From Trichopria drosophilae (lineage: Eukaryota; Arthropoda; Insecta; Hymenoptera; Diapriidae): DNA of 64,000 nt. The stretch covers positions 3,534,001 through 3,598,000 of the forward strand of contig CM059582.1 in assembly GCA_030407085.1 (NCBI GenBank), written 5' to 3'. Shown here in pieces: positions 37,262-48,675 of this stretch; position 1 is the first letter of the stretch; the number at the start of each line of letters is the position of its first letter. The notes beneath the pieces are model-generated. The model saw only the letters and a list, made by a program, of their open reading frames with translations, was not told where the DNA came from and did no database searches. The position numbers and the translations under genes were made by a program.

Positions 37262-37810
37262 CATGGCGCCATTTCGGGCCTGACATTTCGAATTTCGTAA
37301 ATCTGAGAACGGATACATAAGCAGCGGCATTGAAACCCCCCAGTACCAATTTTCACGTAAATCGAATCAAATTTCAGATTTTGGCCCGGCCATATTCCAT
37401 CCGCCATTTTGAATTACGAAAATCTGACGACATTTCTTAATCAGCGGCCTCTCATCGAAGACTTTCATCGAAATCGAATTAAGCTTCTAATTTTCGTCTG
37501 CCATATTGGATCAGCCATTTTTAATTTTGTGATTTTTACAACATATTCGTAATTACCCAACGGGCACGAAGGACCCAAATGTTGCTAAAACGTTTTTAGA
37601 ATATTCCAGAAACGTTCCTAAAACGTTAAATGTCTGCAACATGGATGAAACGTTTATAAAACGTTCCGTAAAAGTTGCAGACATTTAACGTTTTAGGAAC
37701 GTTTCTGAAACGTTCTAAAAACGTTTTAGAAACATTCGGGTCTTTCGTGCCCGTTGGGTAGCGACCTCGAAAACCCCCGAGTATAAAATTTCAATCCATC
37801 AATGAAATAG
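37262..37810. repeat. Three units of a roughly 115-base tandem repeat
   Basis: Units begin near 37269, 37390 and 37501, each with a form of GGCCATATTGGATCCGCCAT, then AAAATCTGA, AATCAGCG, CGAAAACC, CCGAGTA. The third unit is split by the palindromic element at 37556-37758. Single fragments of the same repeat occur at about 6960-7090 and 22560-22640, and weaker ones near 55960. Confidence 0.75.
37556..37758. mobile_element. 203-base palindromic MITE with TA target duplication
   Basis: Ends are CCCAACGGGCACGAA and TTCGTGCCCGTTGGG, flanked by TA on both sides (37554-37555 and 37759-37760). Nearly the whole element folds on itself and contains many AAACGTT repeats. TA duplication points to mobilisation by a Tc1/mariner-type transposase. 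It sits inside the third unit of a tandem repeat. Confidence 0.92.
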
Positions 37811-37983
37811 ATATTGATTTACCTACATGAAGAAAATTATTTACAGGTGGGACGCTGACGGTCCCACTATGCCTCAAAGGGTTGAAGAGCGGTTTTCACA
37901 CTTAAAAATTTATGAGATGGCCATATTTTATTTCCGATGGTGTTAGAAAATTATTTTGTTTTATTACAATAGCTTACTTTTTC

Positions 37984-38042
37984 GATGTATGACGATAGCC
38001 GACTTTTCCCCGCATTTGGGGTAAAAGTCGACTATGACAAAA
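37984..38042. repeat. Short inverted repeat (hairpin)
   Basis: ATAGCCGACTTTTCCCC and GGGGTAAAAGTCGACTAT face each other across a six-base loop, and the flanks GACG and TGAC also pair. It could be a solo end of a mobile element. No further evidence of function. Confidence 0.6.
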
Positions 38043-39293
38043 TAGTATATACCGTTAATTCTAAGAAGTTTTCTTTTCTATTACATATATCTCAAAACAG
38101 AGGAGTTAGAGATTACATATTAAAAATACCAATTATTATTTTAAGTTTTCTCATGAGGATTTAAGCTAAAAACTATGAAAAATAGCAGACTTTACCACAA
38201 TTTATGGTACATCTATCGCCTATTAACGACTTTGAGCATACCAAATTTCGTTATATATCGTTGCCACCTTTGACTAGAAAGGATACGGCCTTAGAGACGT
38301 TCAGGCATAATCCCACGGATGGTAGCTTCGCACCACCGGCCGCTCGACCGAGTGCATTTAAATTAAAGACACAAAATAAAAAAAAAAGGAAAATTGAATC
38401 GTTGATTTTTCTAAACATAGAGCACATGATCCCGAATAAAATATGAGAGAAATCCGTCAAAACCTTGAGTTAATGTTTCAGGAAGGTTACAACCTTAAAG
38501 CTTAAAACTAAACATTGTCATAACGTTAATGAAATGTTTCCAGAAATGTACCTTAATGTGTACTGTTAATATTATATGCCACTAATTTTACAATGAAGTG
38601 TTATCTGTAACACTATTGAAATATCCACACTATTTCAATTCGCGTTGAAAAAGATACTACTCAAATGGGGAGAAAATCTATATAACATACAGGATTTTTC
38701 AATAAATTGACATTTAGACATTAGTTTTCGAATGAAACTTCGAACGGATTCGCCAGGCACTCGTGTCAGTGTAATCATTACGCGTGCGGGATATCGTATT
38801 TTCCGCACTTGTTACGAAATATACTTAATACACAATGCGTATTACACAATATCTATATATATTGGCGTTCGAGTATATAGGCACGAAAATCTTATTACTT
38901 TATTTAATATTGATATTTAATTAATTTTGTGATTGGTCAATTACACGTTGCGCAGATTTCAAGATTTTGTTAATATTTTATACAGATTTACTCAATTTAC
39001 TGATTTACATAAAAAAATTCATCAACTTTTCTAACATTTTAGGGACATGAGTCCGTAAAATTTTATTTTACAGACTCAAAGGACTCCGTATCCGTAAAGG
39101 GCATACTTGACGGACACGAATGAAAAAAAGATTTTTCGAAAATTTTAAGAGCTTTCTAATATTACTTACTACTCTTGCGTTGAAATGGGACCGAATTACA
39201 AGTGATCGCATTATACGCGCATCGTACATAAATATACCAAAAGTTATTATTCGAGAACGTCTATATACATAAAATATGTGTTCCGAATTCGTA

Positions 39294-39574
39294 TTAAATA
39301 CATTGCACCAAAAATAAAGTAATATGTGTATGATTTGTGAAATGAATATTATTATTGTACATAATTTTGAATTTTGCGATATTGGAACTCTTTGCAATGA
39401 AAACATCCCTGTCGAACGATCTGTAGTGATACCTCTCTGCTTTTGTTTCGAAGTCATCGTCGTCGCCGGAACTCACTTCGTCCTGACTTCCAGCAGCCTT
39501 ACCCCATCCATTCACCCCTATAGTTTCGAATGCTCTGACGGGTCTTTGAGCTCTTTGATCGATGTCACGCAACA
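39294..39574 (-). CDS. Terminal exon of copy 2 (acidic tail)
   Basis: Acceptor TTTTTTCAG, phase 1 in, open to the stop at 39296-39294. It encodes LRDIDQRAQRPVRAFETIG and then DEVSSGDDDDFETKAER followed by RSFDRDVF. The pattern acidic patch, E/K-rich helix, (R)xFxRD recurs in the terminal exon of copy 1, which is the main reason for calling the two genes related. Confidence 0.55.
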
Positions 39575-39750
39575 CTGAAAAAATGAAAATAACAAACTTT
39601 ATAAGCAAGGCAAATTGTAACAAAATAAATAAAAAATGAATTCAACAACAAATACCAAAAACATCTGAATTTATATGCGAAATGTACACTTCCTTGCTAA
39701 TAACCGAGCAGTGTACTAAAAACTACGTTATTAGTGCGTTTCGGTGTTAC

Positions 39751-40525
39751 CACTCACTTGGATCACATTTCGGATATCTTGTTGCCAGCGGTAGTAATCG
39801 CGCGTACTTGAACGCATTGTCCCGGTCGTCTGCCGCCTTCGACGTCGACGGAAGATTTTCTGGACCTTTTTGGCAACGGACTGCTGGACTCCCGGTAACG
39901 TCGACATGGCTGCATTAGGTTTATTCGTCACCATAACGAACCTCGAAGTTTTCCATTCATTGGCACGGTCAACGAAGTAATTTGGTAGAATGGTGACGTT
40001 TTGCTTAAGAAAGTTTTTCAGCGCCTGAAGGAGATCTTGGCTGACATTAGAACTCCCGATCGCAAAACCTATTAAGCATGCCAATGGACGGCGTGGGGGC
40101 TGAAGCAGACTCTCGGCCGCTTCCCCAACGCTGATACATTTCAGGAGACCTCTGTCGAATCGTTTCTGCTCCGACACCGACAGCAAACTATTTCGTTGAA
40201 AATAGTTTGTCGGGTCCATGCTTGAGTTGGCGATCTCCATTTTGTGCTGAATCACCATTTCTCTCCAGTAGATCGCGTAAATCCTCATTATCGCAAACGC
40301 AGTACTGGCGCAGGTATTTCGCCCCGGTGCTTTGCCGTCGTTGTAGGCGTGGAAGTGGAGGAATCGAATAGTAGTCGCTATGTCCTCAGTTAGCCTTCCA
40401 GTAATCCAGACCCAGTTGTAGTCTAGAATCGGGGCGTATTCCGTATTTGAAAACGGAGTACGAACCGTATTCCAATGTAATGACTTGACGTTCACATCGG
40501 GACAAGGCAGCAGCATCTTGAGGCG
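39751..40525 (-). CDS. Open exon of copy 2 (C-terminal body with arginine run)
   Basis: About 255 codons open, no intron needed. The upstream frame changes near 40540, so the left part of the same protein is read in another frame. The end holds KKVQKIFRRRRRRQ followed by YYRWQQDIRNVIQ. Two donors exist: GTGAGT at 39757 and GTAACA at 39750; only the second keeps the frame of the next exon. Confidence 0.55.
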
Positions 40526-41605
40526 GTTGTTGGAGATGCGATGAGGTCATGCTTCGAGCCAGTATATTAACAGTGTCTCTATAGGTCGAAGACCTAAGAG
40601 GCATCTGCTTTGGTAATTGGCCTTGAGATACTGGGCTCAAACATGGCTTTTAACCTCTTGACCAGCAGAACAGCGGATTGACGCACATGGTTGTCAAAAT
40701 TGTAGTAATTAGCGCATTATTGGCTACAATTACCCTCTGAATAAAATTCAGAGGGCACCTTACATCATTTGCATCAACAATGCGGCGAAGATTCTGTTCT
40801 TCATTGAATTGGTTGGAGCTCACAACCTCTACACGTAAATCATTTCTAACGGAGATTCCCTGGAGGTAGGCCATAATTGCCTGAAAGCGTTTTTCCAGAT
40901 CCCGCCTCGTTTTCGAGAAGGAATCAAAATTTGAATCGAAATTTCCCGTTAGTAGAGAAGCCGTGAATGTTACGGTTATGATCAGGAATCAAATGGCTTG
41001 AGGTCTCATAAGCCTGGAGGAAATGCACTAACGGGAAATTAGACGGCCTACGCATACCAGCGATATATCCTACTCCGTTTAAGAAGTAACGTTCATATTT
41101 ATAGCCCGCGAATTCACAGCGGCCCATGGCTTCTAAGAATTTGTCGTGTCAAAACATGATGGCGGACCCCGCCACTTTTAGGATGAAAGTCCTGGCCAAG
41201 TGTACTTGGGACAGTACGATATCCTCATGCCGTAAATATACGTTATGACTAAGTATCTCCAACACATTGTCCACAGTTGCCTTCACGCCATGGGCGCAAG
41301 AATAATAATAAATACGGAAAATACCAGGGGTTTCCTGGAAATTGCGTTGAAGAAATCGTACTTAGGAGGCGAAGGTCTCCCAATCCGAAGCGAAGATATA
41401 CAGTCTATCATCTTGGGTGGAATTCATACAGGTGGTAAAGGTGCTCTTGCGGACAGAATTGAAAGTTCTTCGAACGCTTTGATGATAACGGACTTGAAAA
41501 ATGTTTTTCGGAGTCTTCCGTACTCCTCAGGTTCCTTCCTCTTGCTATTGAGTGTAAATCGCGTCATCCAAAATACCGGCCAGCCTGAAATCTAAGAAGT
41601 TGAAC

Positions 41606-42117
41606 CTACCTTATGTATATTAACTTAGATAGGAATGAGGCATCAGGAAAGTCTTGCGATTCGGTGTTTTCTTCAATATTTCGATCGCCCAATGTCGTTC
41701 CCAACGATTTTGCAGGAGCCGAACTAGGTCTTTTGTTTGGAGATTTAGCGCCGAGACTCGGCTGAACCGGCTCCACTGGTAGCTTTTCAGGAGACGTTTT
41801 GGATTTACCACTAATCGATGCAGGTTTGAATCGTTTTGATGCCTCAGCTTCATGACTGCCCGTGTCGCCATCGTAGCTACTTGACGTCGTGATCTTGCGT
41901 TTTCTCTTTGGGATATCATCACGTTCAGTACGAACTGCATCGAGGCGCTCCTGTGCACTCTCCAACTCGTTACCCGTGTCATCAGCAGAAACGTTTTCAT
42001 CCTCCGAGTTGCCAAAACTGTCGTCTGTGCTTTTTTCATGTTCCTTCTTCTCACGAACCTTACGCTCAATTTGTTTTATTCTCGCCATACGTGAACTTGA
42101 TGCCGATAACACAGACG
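41606..42117 (-). CDS. Open exon of copy 2 (charged, low-complexity)
   Basis: Acceptor CTTCTGTTAG, in phase with the previous exon across a 55-base intron. The frame is open to TAG at 41608-41606 or leaves earlier through an unproven donor. Composition is dominated by Lys, Glu, Ser and Asp, with IKQIERKVREKKEHEKS (coiled-coil-like) and PKRKRK (possible nuclear signal), then Pro/Ser-rich sequence. Probably intrinsically disordered. Confidence 0.55.
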
Positions 42118-42172
42118 CTAACAGAAGGAGAATGATAGTTACTTACTCCAATGATACTTACTTTTTACTTAC

Positions 42173-42643
42173 CAGTTGACCAAGCATTTTTTGCAGCTAA
42201 TGCACTTTCCTTTTCTTTCAAATCCAACCGTTTTGCAACTTCTTGAATTGATTCACACATGACTAAGGGTTGCAAACGTTCAGCCATGTAGTTTGTTATT
42301 GCTCTGCTGAGCAATAGACCAACGTTTGCTTTGAACTCCACGGCCAACGGTCGCAGTCCAGGAGCTGAGTTCTCGTCGAAAGCATTATCGGCCGACAGAA
42401 TGGCGAGAACCTCCTCGGCCCAAATTAAAAAGATGAGGTATCGTTCAACGTACCTCCGGCAGTCTGCTGGTAAGGGAGGGATCATAAAACCCATACCCCA
42501 GTACATGCATCTGTAGTACCGCGCAGTCTCCGTTGTACGTAAACCGTATTTGCGGAGGCTCGTCATGATTATGTTAATTTCGTCGTGTAGAAGGTTTATT
42601 TCCCCGTGATAACCTTGAGCTTGAGCGTACGTACCTTGGGCAG
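42173..42643 (-). CDS. Open exon of copy 2 (helical segment, unknown function)
   Basis: 471 bases, fully open, with acceptor TACTTTTCAG and donor GTAAGT, phase 1 in and phase 1 out. The product is rich in predicted-helical segments with conserved-looking hydrophobic spacing (RRYVERYLIFLIWAEEVL, NVGLLLSRAITNYMAERL). No signal peptide or known motif. Upstream, a GTAAGTG donor-like site near 42690 may end the preceding exon, but I could not find a start codon. Confidence 0.6.
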
Positions 42644-42772
42644 CTGAAAAGTAAAGAAATATGTTACATAATTGCCATACCACACTTACTACAATGTAGT
42701 ACGGTTCGATGTACTACAGCGCGCAGTATCACCTGTCACTAGTAAAATTTTGAAATTGAAAATGTTCTCGCT

Positions 42773-43463
42773 CTAAGCAGTTATTGTATCGCGTTCAAAT
42801 GCTCTGTGCAGGTACTTTTCTTGAATAGTTCGGATATCTTCCTCGTCGTCGCTGCTGAGCTCTTCAGCGGGTTTTCCAGCTTGTTTGCGAGCTTCCTTTT
42901 CTTTTTTTTCGAAAAAGATCTTCTCTGGTTTGAAATTCTCTGGCAGGCATGTACGACTTTAGATTGACATCTAGCAGCACTGCACATAACCATTACAGAA
43001 ATCACATGTTAGTCGTTCATAACAATCTTAATCGTATTAAAGAGTCAAAGGAATGTACACACACTTAGTAAATGTTCCTAGTACGTACATTACACCTACT
43101 TACATGGATGACATAGGCTCCGCATTCCCATATTCTTCTGGTGCTGGTGGACTTCGGTGTTGAAAGCTAATCCTTTAGCTGTCTGAAGTATATGCAACTT
43201 ACGTTCTGGCTTAATTTGGCGCCACGATTCGAAGTAGCCAACGCTGTCCGATGCCTGCGATACCGCGAATTTTTGCAATGCTCGTGTGACCGAACTTCCT
43301 TTTACATGCTGTACTTGAAAATCTGGGCCCGGCACTGGATATTTGCCTGGTTCTCTTTTGGTATCCAGAAGAATCATGTACAAGATTGCAAAATAACAAG
43401 CATTTGTCGGACATGTTATTAATCCTCGCGCTCTGAATTGCTCTGGTCTCATTGATCGGATTT
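42773..43463 (-). pseudogene. Unrecognised spliced gene, copy 1 (short; frame broken in last exon)
   Basis: Exon 43463-43104 has acceptor TTTTGTAG and donor GTAAGT. It carries an in-frame ATG at 43452 and 118 open codons (MRPEQFRARGLITCPTN...). The following exon begins near 42970 (acceptor GCTGCTAG), but the phase-correct frame ends early, whereas a neighbouring frame is open from 42958 to TAG 42775-42773 and encodes a lysine-rich then acidic end with EELSSDDEEDIRTIQ. That suggests a one-base disruption or a missed small exon. The acidic tail resembles the terminal exon at 39294-39574. I do not recognise the family. No enzyme motif is visible; a viral or transposon-derived origin is possible but unproven. 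Confidence 0.5.
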
Positions 43464-43904
43464 CTACAAAGAAAATAATCAGTGATACTATTTATTACTA
43501 CAGTATTACATAAAAATAACAGTGTATTAAAAATTATAAATTTACAGCAACTGCAATAGAATTCGCCACCACTTACTACACACTGAAACACACTTCAGAC
43601 GATGATTTTAAATGTATTTAGTGCAAAAAAACATAAATTTTTTCAAAGTTTTACGAAATTTAATACAAATCGCGCCAACTTAATACAATTGATAACACAC
43701 TACTTACGATTCATTTTTTCGAATTAAGCAAGGTTAGTAAACTTACGAATTTTGTAAACCTTGTGCGCAATCAGTACACATTTTCCTCACTTAATACTAT
43801 TGAAAACGCAATAAACACATTTTATTTTGGTTTTGAATACAGTTAGAATTCCAGTACACTAAATACAATGTACTTAGTAGTTGTTGGTACGTATTTACTT
43901 ACCT

Positions 43905-44650
43905 AATAACACCCGGTTAATGTATCCTGCGTGTTGACCCATTATGCCGCGAATTCTGGTAACTTTGGACGATGCATTTTTGGGATTGAATCAGAAGAGA
44001 ACGAGCCGTCTCGACAAGAGATCGTTCTTACTACTCTACGCGACCCCGATCCTCTCTGGATGGTCTGCCACCGTAAACCTTCTTTTAATTCCGGGATCTT
44101 CCAAGAGTCCGTCGAATTTTTCGTTCATGTACTTATTTCGTTCATGTTACTCATATACATTGTTGCTTTGGAGACATTTCACCTCTTAATAACAATTTAC
44201 GTATCCACAAGTACTTAGAATTTCTTAAATTCATGGGAGATTGTTGGAGAGATCTAACCTCGCACCATCCAGGTGAATCACAGATGAACGTGAAGTAGTA
44301 AGCACCAATACGCTCATGGAGCCGCACACGTCCGAGCGAATTAAATCATCAGTGTTGGTCTCTTCGATGCCTTTAGTACGGTGGGGCGCATCATTTTTCC
44401 CTGTAAACAAATTTTATACTGCAGATCTTTTGCGATCTGTACTCCTTAAATCTTTGGTCTCTTGCATCCCGAAGGTTCAGCAAATTGAAGTGTCATAATT
44501 TCATGTGCCACTCTTGAAGTATTCTACTGATTCGCACTGTTTCTTAATCCGTGTTGCTACCAACTTGATTGCAGGCACTTCGATTCTTGCGCCGGATGCA
44601 ATACGACCGCCTATGGTCTTTCGCCGTCCTGCATTTTTTAAGCGTTAAAT
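43905..44650 (-). pseudogene. Ty1/copia pre-integrase and integrase remnant
   Basis: Decayed minus-strand coding. Recognisable pieces: EWHMKL followed by NLRDARD (the WHRRLGH pre-integrase region), DDLIRSDVCGSM (first part of the integrase core, usually HSDVCGPM), LEDPGIKRRFTVADHPERIGVA (usually the GIR..LTVPYTPQQNGVAER segment) and, with a frame change, WVNT and GYINRVL (usually AVNTA.YL.NR). Stops and frameshifts throughout. Its order and strand fit one copia element together with the RT/RNase H piece 7 kb away. Confidence 0.8.
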
Positions 44651-47600
44651 GTCAATAATTGCGCTTTTCTCACGAGACGTTTCGTCTGATAAAATTTCTT
44701 TGACTCGTGGTCACACTGCGCGAGAATATTTCTTCACATGGGTCAGAGTGCCAGGGCCTATAACCTGACGGTGACAATGAACCGGGTTAAAGAAAGTGAA
44801 CGCCATCGTAGTTTAATCCGTATTTATCGAATGTGCTAAGGTATAATATAATGATTGAACCGTGACATTAATAATCACCTGGACTCATGTTTTCAAGGTT
44901 ACATGCAGGACATAGTGAATTTTTTAAAATGGGATGCACGATTTATAAAACTGCATGTAGAAAGAACGGAAAATTCTCAGTCTGAAATGGCTGTTTATAA
45001 ATCTCTAAAATAACCTTGAGAAGGTGATATGTTGGAAATAGTAATCTTTTGAAAAATAACCGTTTTGAAGAAGCATTTGTCGGATAAAAATTGTTCGTGA
45101 ATAACGGTACCATCTTTCGCCACTATTCGATTTAATCTTGAGATCTGTTTATATCTTCACCATGCGATGGTTATGGTATAATCTATAAGTTAGTACAATA
45201 GCATGCAGGTATCCCTTAGGAAGGCGTGATTCTGGGTGTTGCACAAGCATCAAAAGAAACCGTTTCGACCAAACCAAAGTCAACATGCTCTAATGAAGTA
45301 AAAGTTACCACATTTCCACTAAAAAATTCTCTTGGAAGTCGAGTAGACTTACAAAACTTGAAAACAGGTAAACAATTACGTAAATAAAGACTAGAAACAT
45401 GTTAAAAGTCCTGTGACTTCAAAGTCGTATATTACTATAGAGTATTAAATAAATGTAACCTTGCACTATTACCTCATTTCAACCATGATCGCAAAAAGTC
45501 ACAATTGGTCAATGTACAAGTTAACAGTCAAGGTGTGATTAACAGTCGATTTGCTGTCCGGAAATTTGGAAATGAAATGGAAAAAAGAAATGTTGTTAAA
45601 TGGAAAAATATCAATTTTAGTTACAAACATTCAAAAAAAGCAATATCGTTCCAGAAAAAAAATGTTGATAATATTCAACTCTACAAGATTAATTTACTCG
45701 TCCTTGCACTGACTTCAATCTCTCTAACCATATTTTGATCTTGTGAGCTTGAAATAAAAAAATTGATCATATTATTGAGTCAATTTCATAAATTTGATAT
45801 TTGATCTTTTAAGGTATTATCAAAATGAATTAATTTAAAAGTTATTATAAAAATTAAAGTTTGCTTAGATAAATAATTGATCATTTGTTGCTTAAAACCA
45901 GCGATAAAATTTATAAGAAAATTTAGCTGGAAAATTGTCACAAAAATGTTTTTAAAAACTTGTTGCCGGAAAATCGTAAAATCTAAAATGATAACTCATA
46001 TCAATTTGCACGTTCCCAAAATAGTTTAGCAAAATCCATGAGTAAAAGAAATAGTTGACGAGATCTCCAATAAACTCACCCCTGTAGGAATGCAACCTGT
46101 CTGTCTTGCCCGCAAGACGTATCCAAGGCGGATAGGCGCATTCTATACTCCGTGGTATAATAGTACTTGTTTAATACGAAATATTGAATAAGTTGGGGTT
46201 TAATACGAAACATTTAATACATAATAAGTTTACTAGTATACACCGTCAATGAAGTAGGGATATTTTAATAGATGGCTTCGTGGGAAGAACAAATTTTTTA
46301 TAATACTAGTTTGGTTTTAGTGAAATATATAATTCCTTGTACTTTGAAACGTGATAGGGAATTTTATTGATATACTAAGAGATATTTACTCGCTGTTCAA
46401 AGTATATGAAATTCCTTAGCAGGTAGTAGATATTTTCAAATGGAAAAAGATGGTGTTCATAAATGCATGAATGTATATAAATGAATTATACTCTCTTTCG
46501 ATAGAAATTGAATTAAAAATCTCCAATTATGTAAATTTAACCTTGAAGGCGAGGTTTTTCTTGCAAAGTAAAGAAACAAATTAATGTAAAAATGAAGAAC
46601 TTTTTATGTTTAATATCAGGATATGTTACGATATAAGCCTACAAATGAAAAATTATGTTGCAAACTTACAATATTCAATATAAGTGAATTTTTGTGTGTT
46701 ATCATTAATCAGAAACTGTCCTTAGTAAATATATATATATATTAAAAATCGAAATTTTATACTTTCAATAAATACGTTGAAGGTTATTGAATAAAATATA
46801 TGTAAATGTTTTTGCATGCAAAATAGAATAAGTACGAACGTAACACGAGTAAAAAATTGATCCAAATTTAAATCTGATTATTACAAATTGAATCTGTTTA
46901 TTATAAAACTAGGATTGGATTTCTACGAAAATCTAACCAAATCTCAATAAAAGAATTTCAGTAACGACAATTTATTTAAACTGAACATATCGCATACTTA
47001 AATTTATCAGATTTTGATTTACTTTAAATCAAACGGATCTATAAAAAATGATCATTATTTACACCAAACCATCGAAAACAAACAAAAAATCTAATATTTT
47101 TGTCTATAAGTAATATAATGTGAAACTCAATGATTTTTTGAGTACTGTGTGTTGAATTTTAAGTGAATTTTAAGGGCGTATTAAAATCAGAAAAGATGTG
47201 GTTTTTCATGCTTTTTATAATTTTTACCGAGGTCATTAGTGTATTTCCTCGTTAAAATTGTTAATTTGACTGGAATCAAAATGATTCGGATGATTTAAAG
47301 CAAATCAAAATCGAAGTGTGCCAAATTTATGACTGCAAAATGTCTCATTCGGATAAATTACCGATACTGGCATTCTCTAATCGAAGACCAAAGTTAGCAG
47401 AATTTGGTTAAATTTTGAAAGAAAACAAACCCAAGTTTTATTAAATTCTCATCTAATTCCAATTCACTACTTGGTCTTACTGCGCTTGACTACGTATGAA
47501 ATGGATCAAAACTGGTCACATTTGTATCGAAAAGTAATTTTTAACCACTTTTTCTAATCTCCATTATTTGTTGGAAAATGTCAGATCCTGAAATGTTTAA

Positions 47601-48675
47601 AAAAGTAATTTTATTTTGATCACATCTTGTTTCGACCAAATTTGATCAGATTTGGATAACTTTTTTTACTTTGGATGTTTCACATCAATTGTTCGACGGT
47701 AACAGGCACATTTGGAGACATAAAATAAACGAAAAAACACCTGGATATGTTGCAACGACTCGCTTAATCAACGTTCTGAAAGTAAAATACGGAAGCATCG
47801 AACGTTGAATTAATGTTGCGTAAAACGTAATGAGTACGCATCTGGACAAAGCCCTTGTATGGCACAAAAGACAGTCGGCAAATCGACTGGAGTAAAAGAA
47901 ATAAAAAGTAGTGCAGGACATTGAACCCTTAACAAACGTCTTTTACTTTGTGCAAACTTTATAAGAGTCGTAGCTACTACACCTGTTTTGTAACATTCAA
48001 TTAAGAGATTGCTTGTCTTTCAAACTTTAAATAGAATTTACAATAAACAATTGACTACTCATTTTTGTTTTATTTTTTTCTAAATATTTATTACAAATGG
48101 TGCGAAGACTATGAACCAGAGCTAAAGAAATTTCCCATGTTCCTAGCACGATACTTCGCGTAAAATAATTGTTCAAGAACAAGTTCGTAATTTCATCTTC
48201 ACTGGAGCTACTCATATGACTCTAGAGGGGCAGAGCACACTTGTATGCCATAATAGTATACAAATTTAAATACAGGTTTTGGATACAATTGTCAAAGACT
48301 TTAAAACTAGGAATTACTGAAATGCTTTAAAACGAATTTATGACAAGAGTTGATGCTGTTGAAAACACGAACTCAAGTTGTCGCGCATCACTAAACCAGC
48401 GACATGAATTTCCTGTCTATAATTCTTTACCGCAGAATACTTTATTCGTTGATTTGTAAGTAAAAAAGACATTAATTCCGAATGAGTTCTTTCATTTTTA
48501 TTTCAATTATTCTACGGTATCGTTTCTTCATGTGATTTGACAACACGTGTGCCAGCTGTTGATGTTCACCGCATCTGTTGCATTTGCTTATTCTAGTTAT
48601 TTGAATCATTTACCAACTGAAATGTTTTAGTTTAAGAAGATAATATATCTGTAATTTCGTTTGATCACTCTGACC
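44651..48675. other. Non-coding, AT-rich
   Basis: No gene supported. TTTAATACGAAA occurs twice at about 46,170-46,210. A 62-codon minus-strand frame at 48027-48215 begins MSSSSEDEITN, a style seen at the start of some transposases, but nothing further supports it. Confidence 0.35.

Larger units (their letters stand above)
39294..42643 (-). pseudogene. Unrecognised spliced gene, copy 2 (long, decayed)
   Basis: Likely exons: 42643-42173, 42117 to about 41620, a degraded stretch 41590-40520, about 40520-39751, and a terminal exon 39574-39294. The intron 42172-42118 is only 55 bases, with GTAAGT donor and CTGTTAG acceptor, and its phases agree; the last intron (39750-39575) also joins in phase. 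In-frame stops at 41151-41149 and 40652-40650 and a frame change near 40540 indicate decay. The first exon is helical in character; the second is charged with an NLS-like PKRKRK; the fourth ends with a run of six arginines; the last ends in an acidic patch (SSGDDDDFETK). Basic plus acidic tails would suit a nucleic-acid-binding protein, but that is inference. No family recognised. Confidence 0.5.

Noticed and set aside
41245..41595. 116-codon plus-strand frame
   Set aside because: Antisense to the decayed minus-strand coding block of the unknown gene; taken as a shadow frame.
39294..43463. Firm call of an endogenous viral element
   Set aside because: Consensus introns in phase argue for a cellular transcript history, and no hallmark viral domain was recognised; left as unknown family.
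48027..48215. Possible transposase start (MSSSSEDEITN)
   Set aside because: Only the first residues look suggestive; no catalytic domain or inverted repeats were found nearby.
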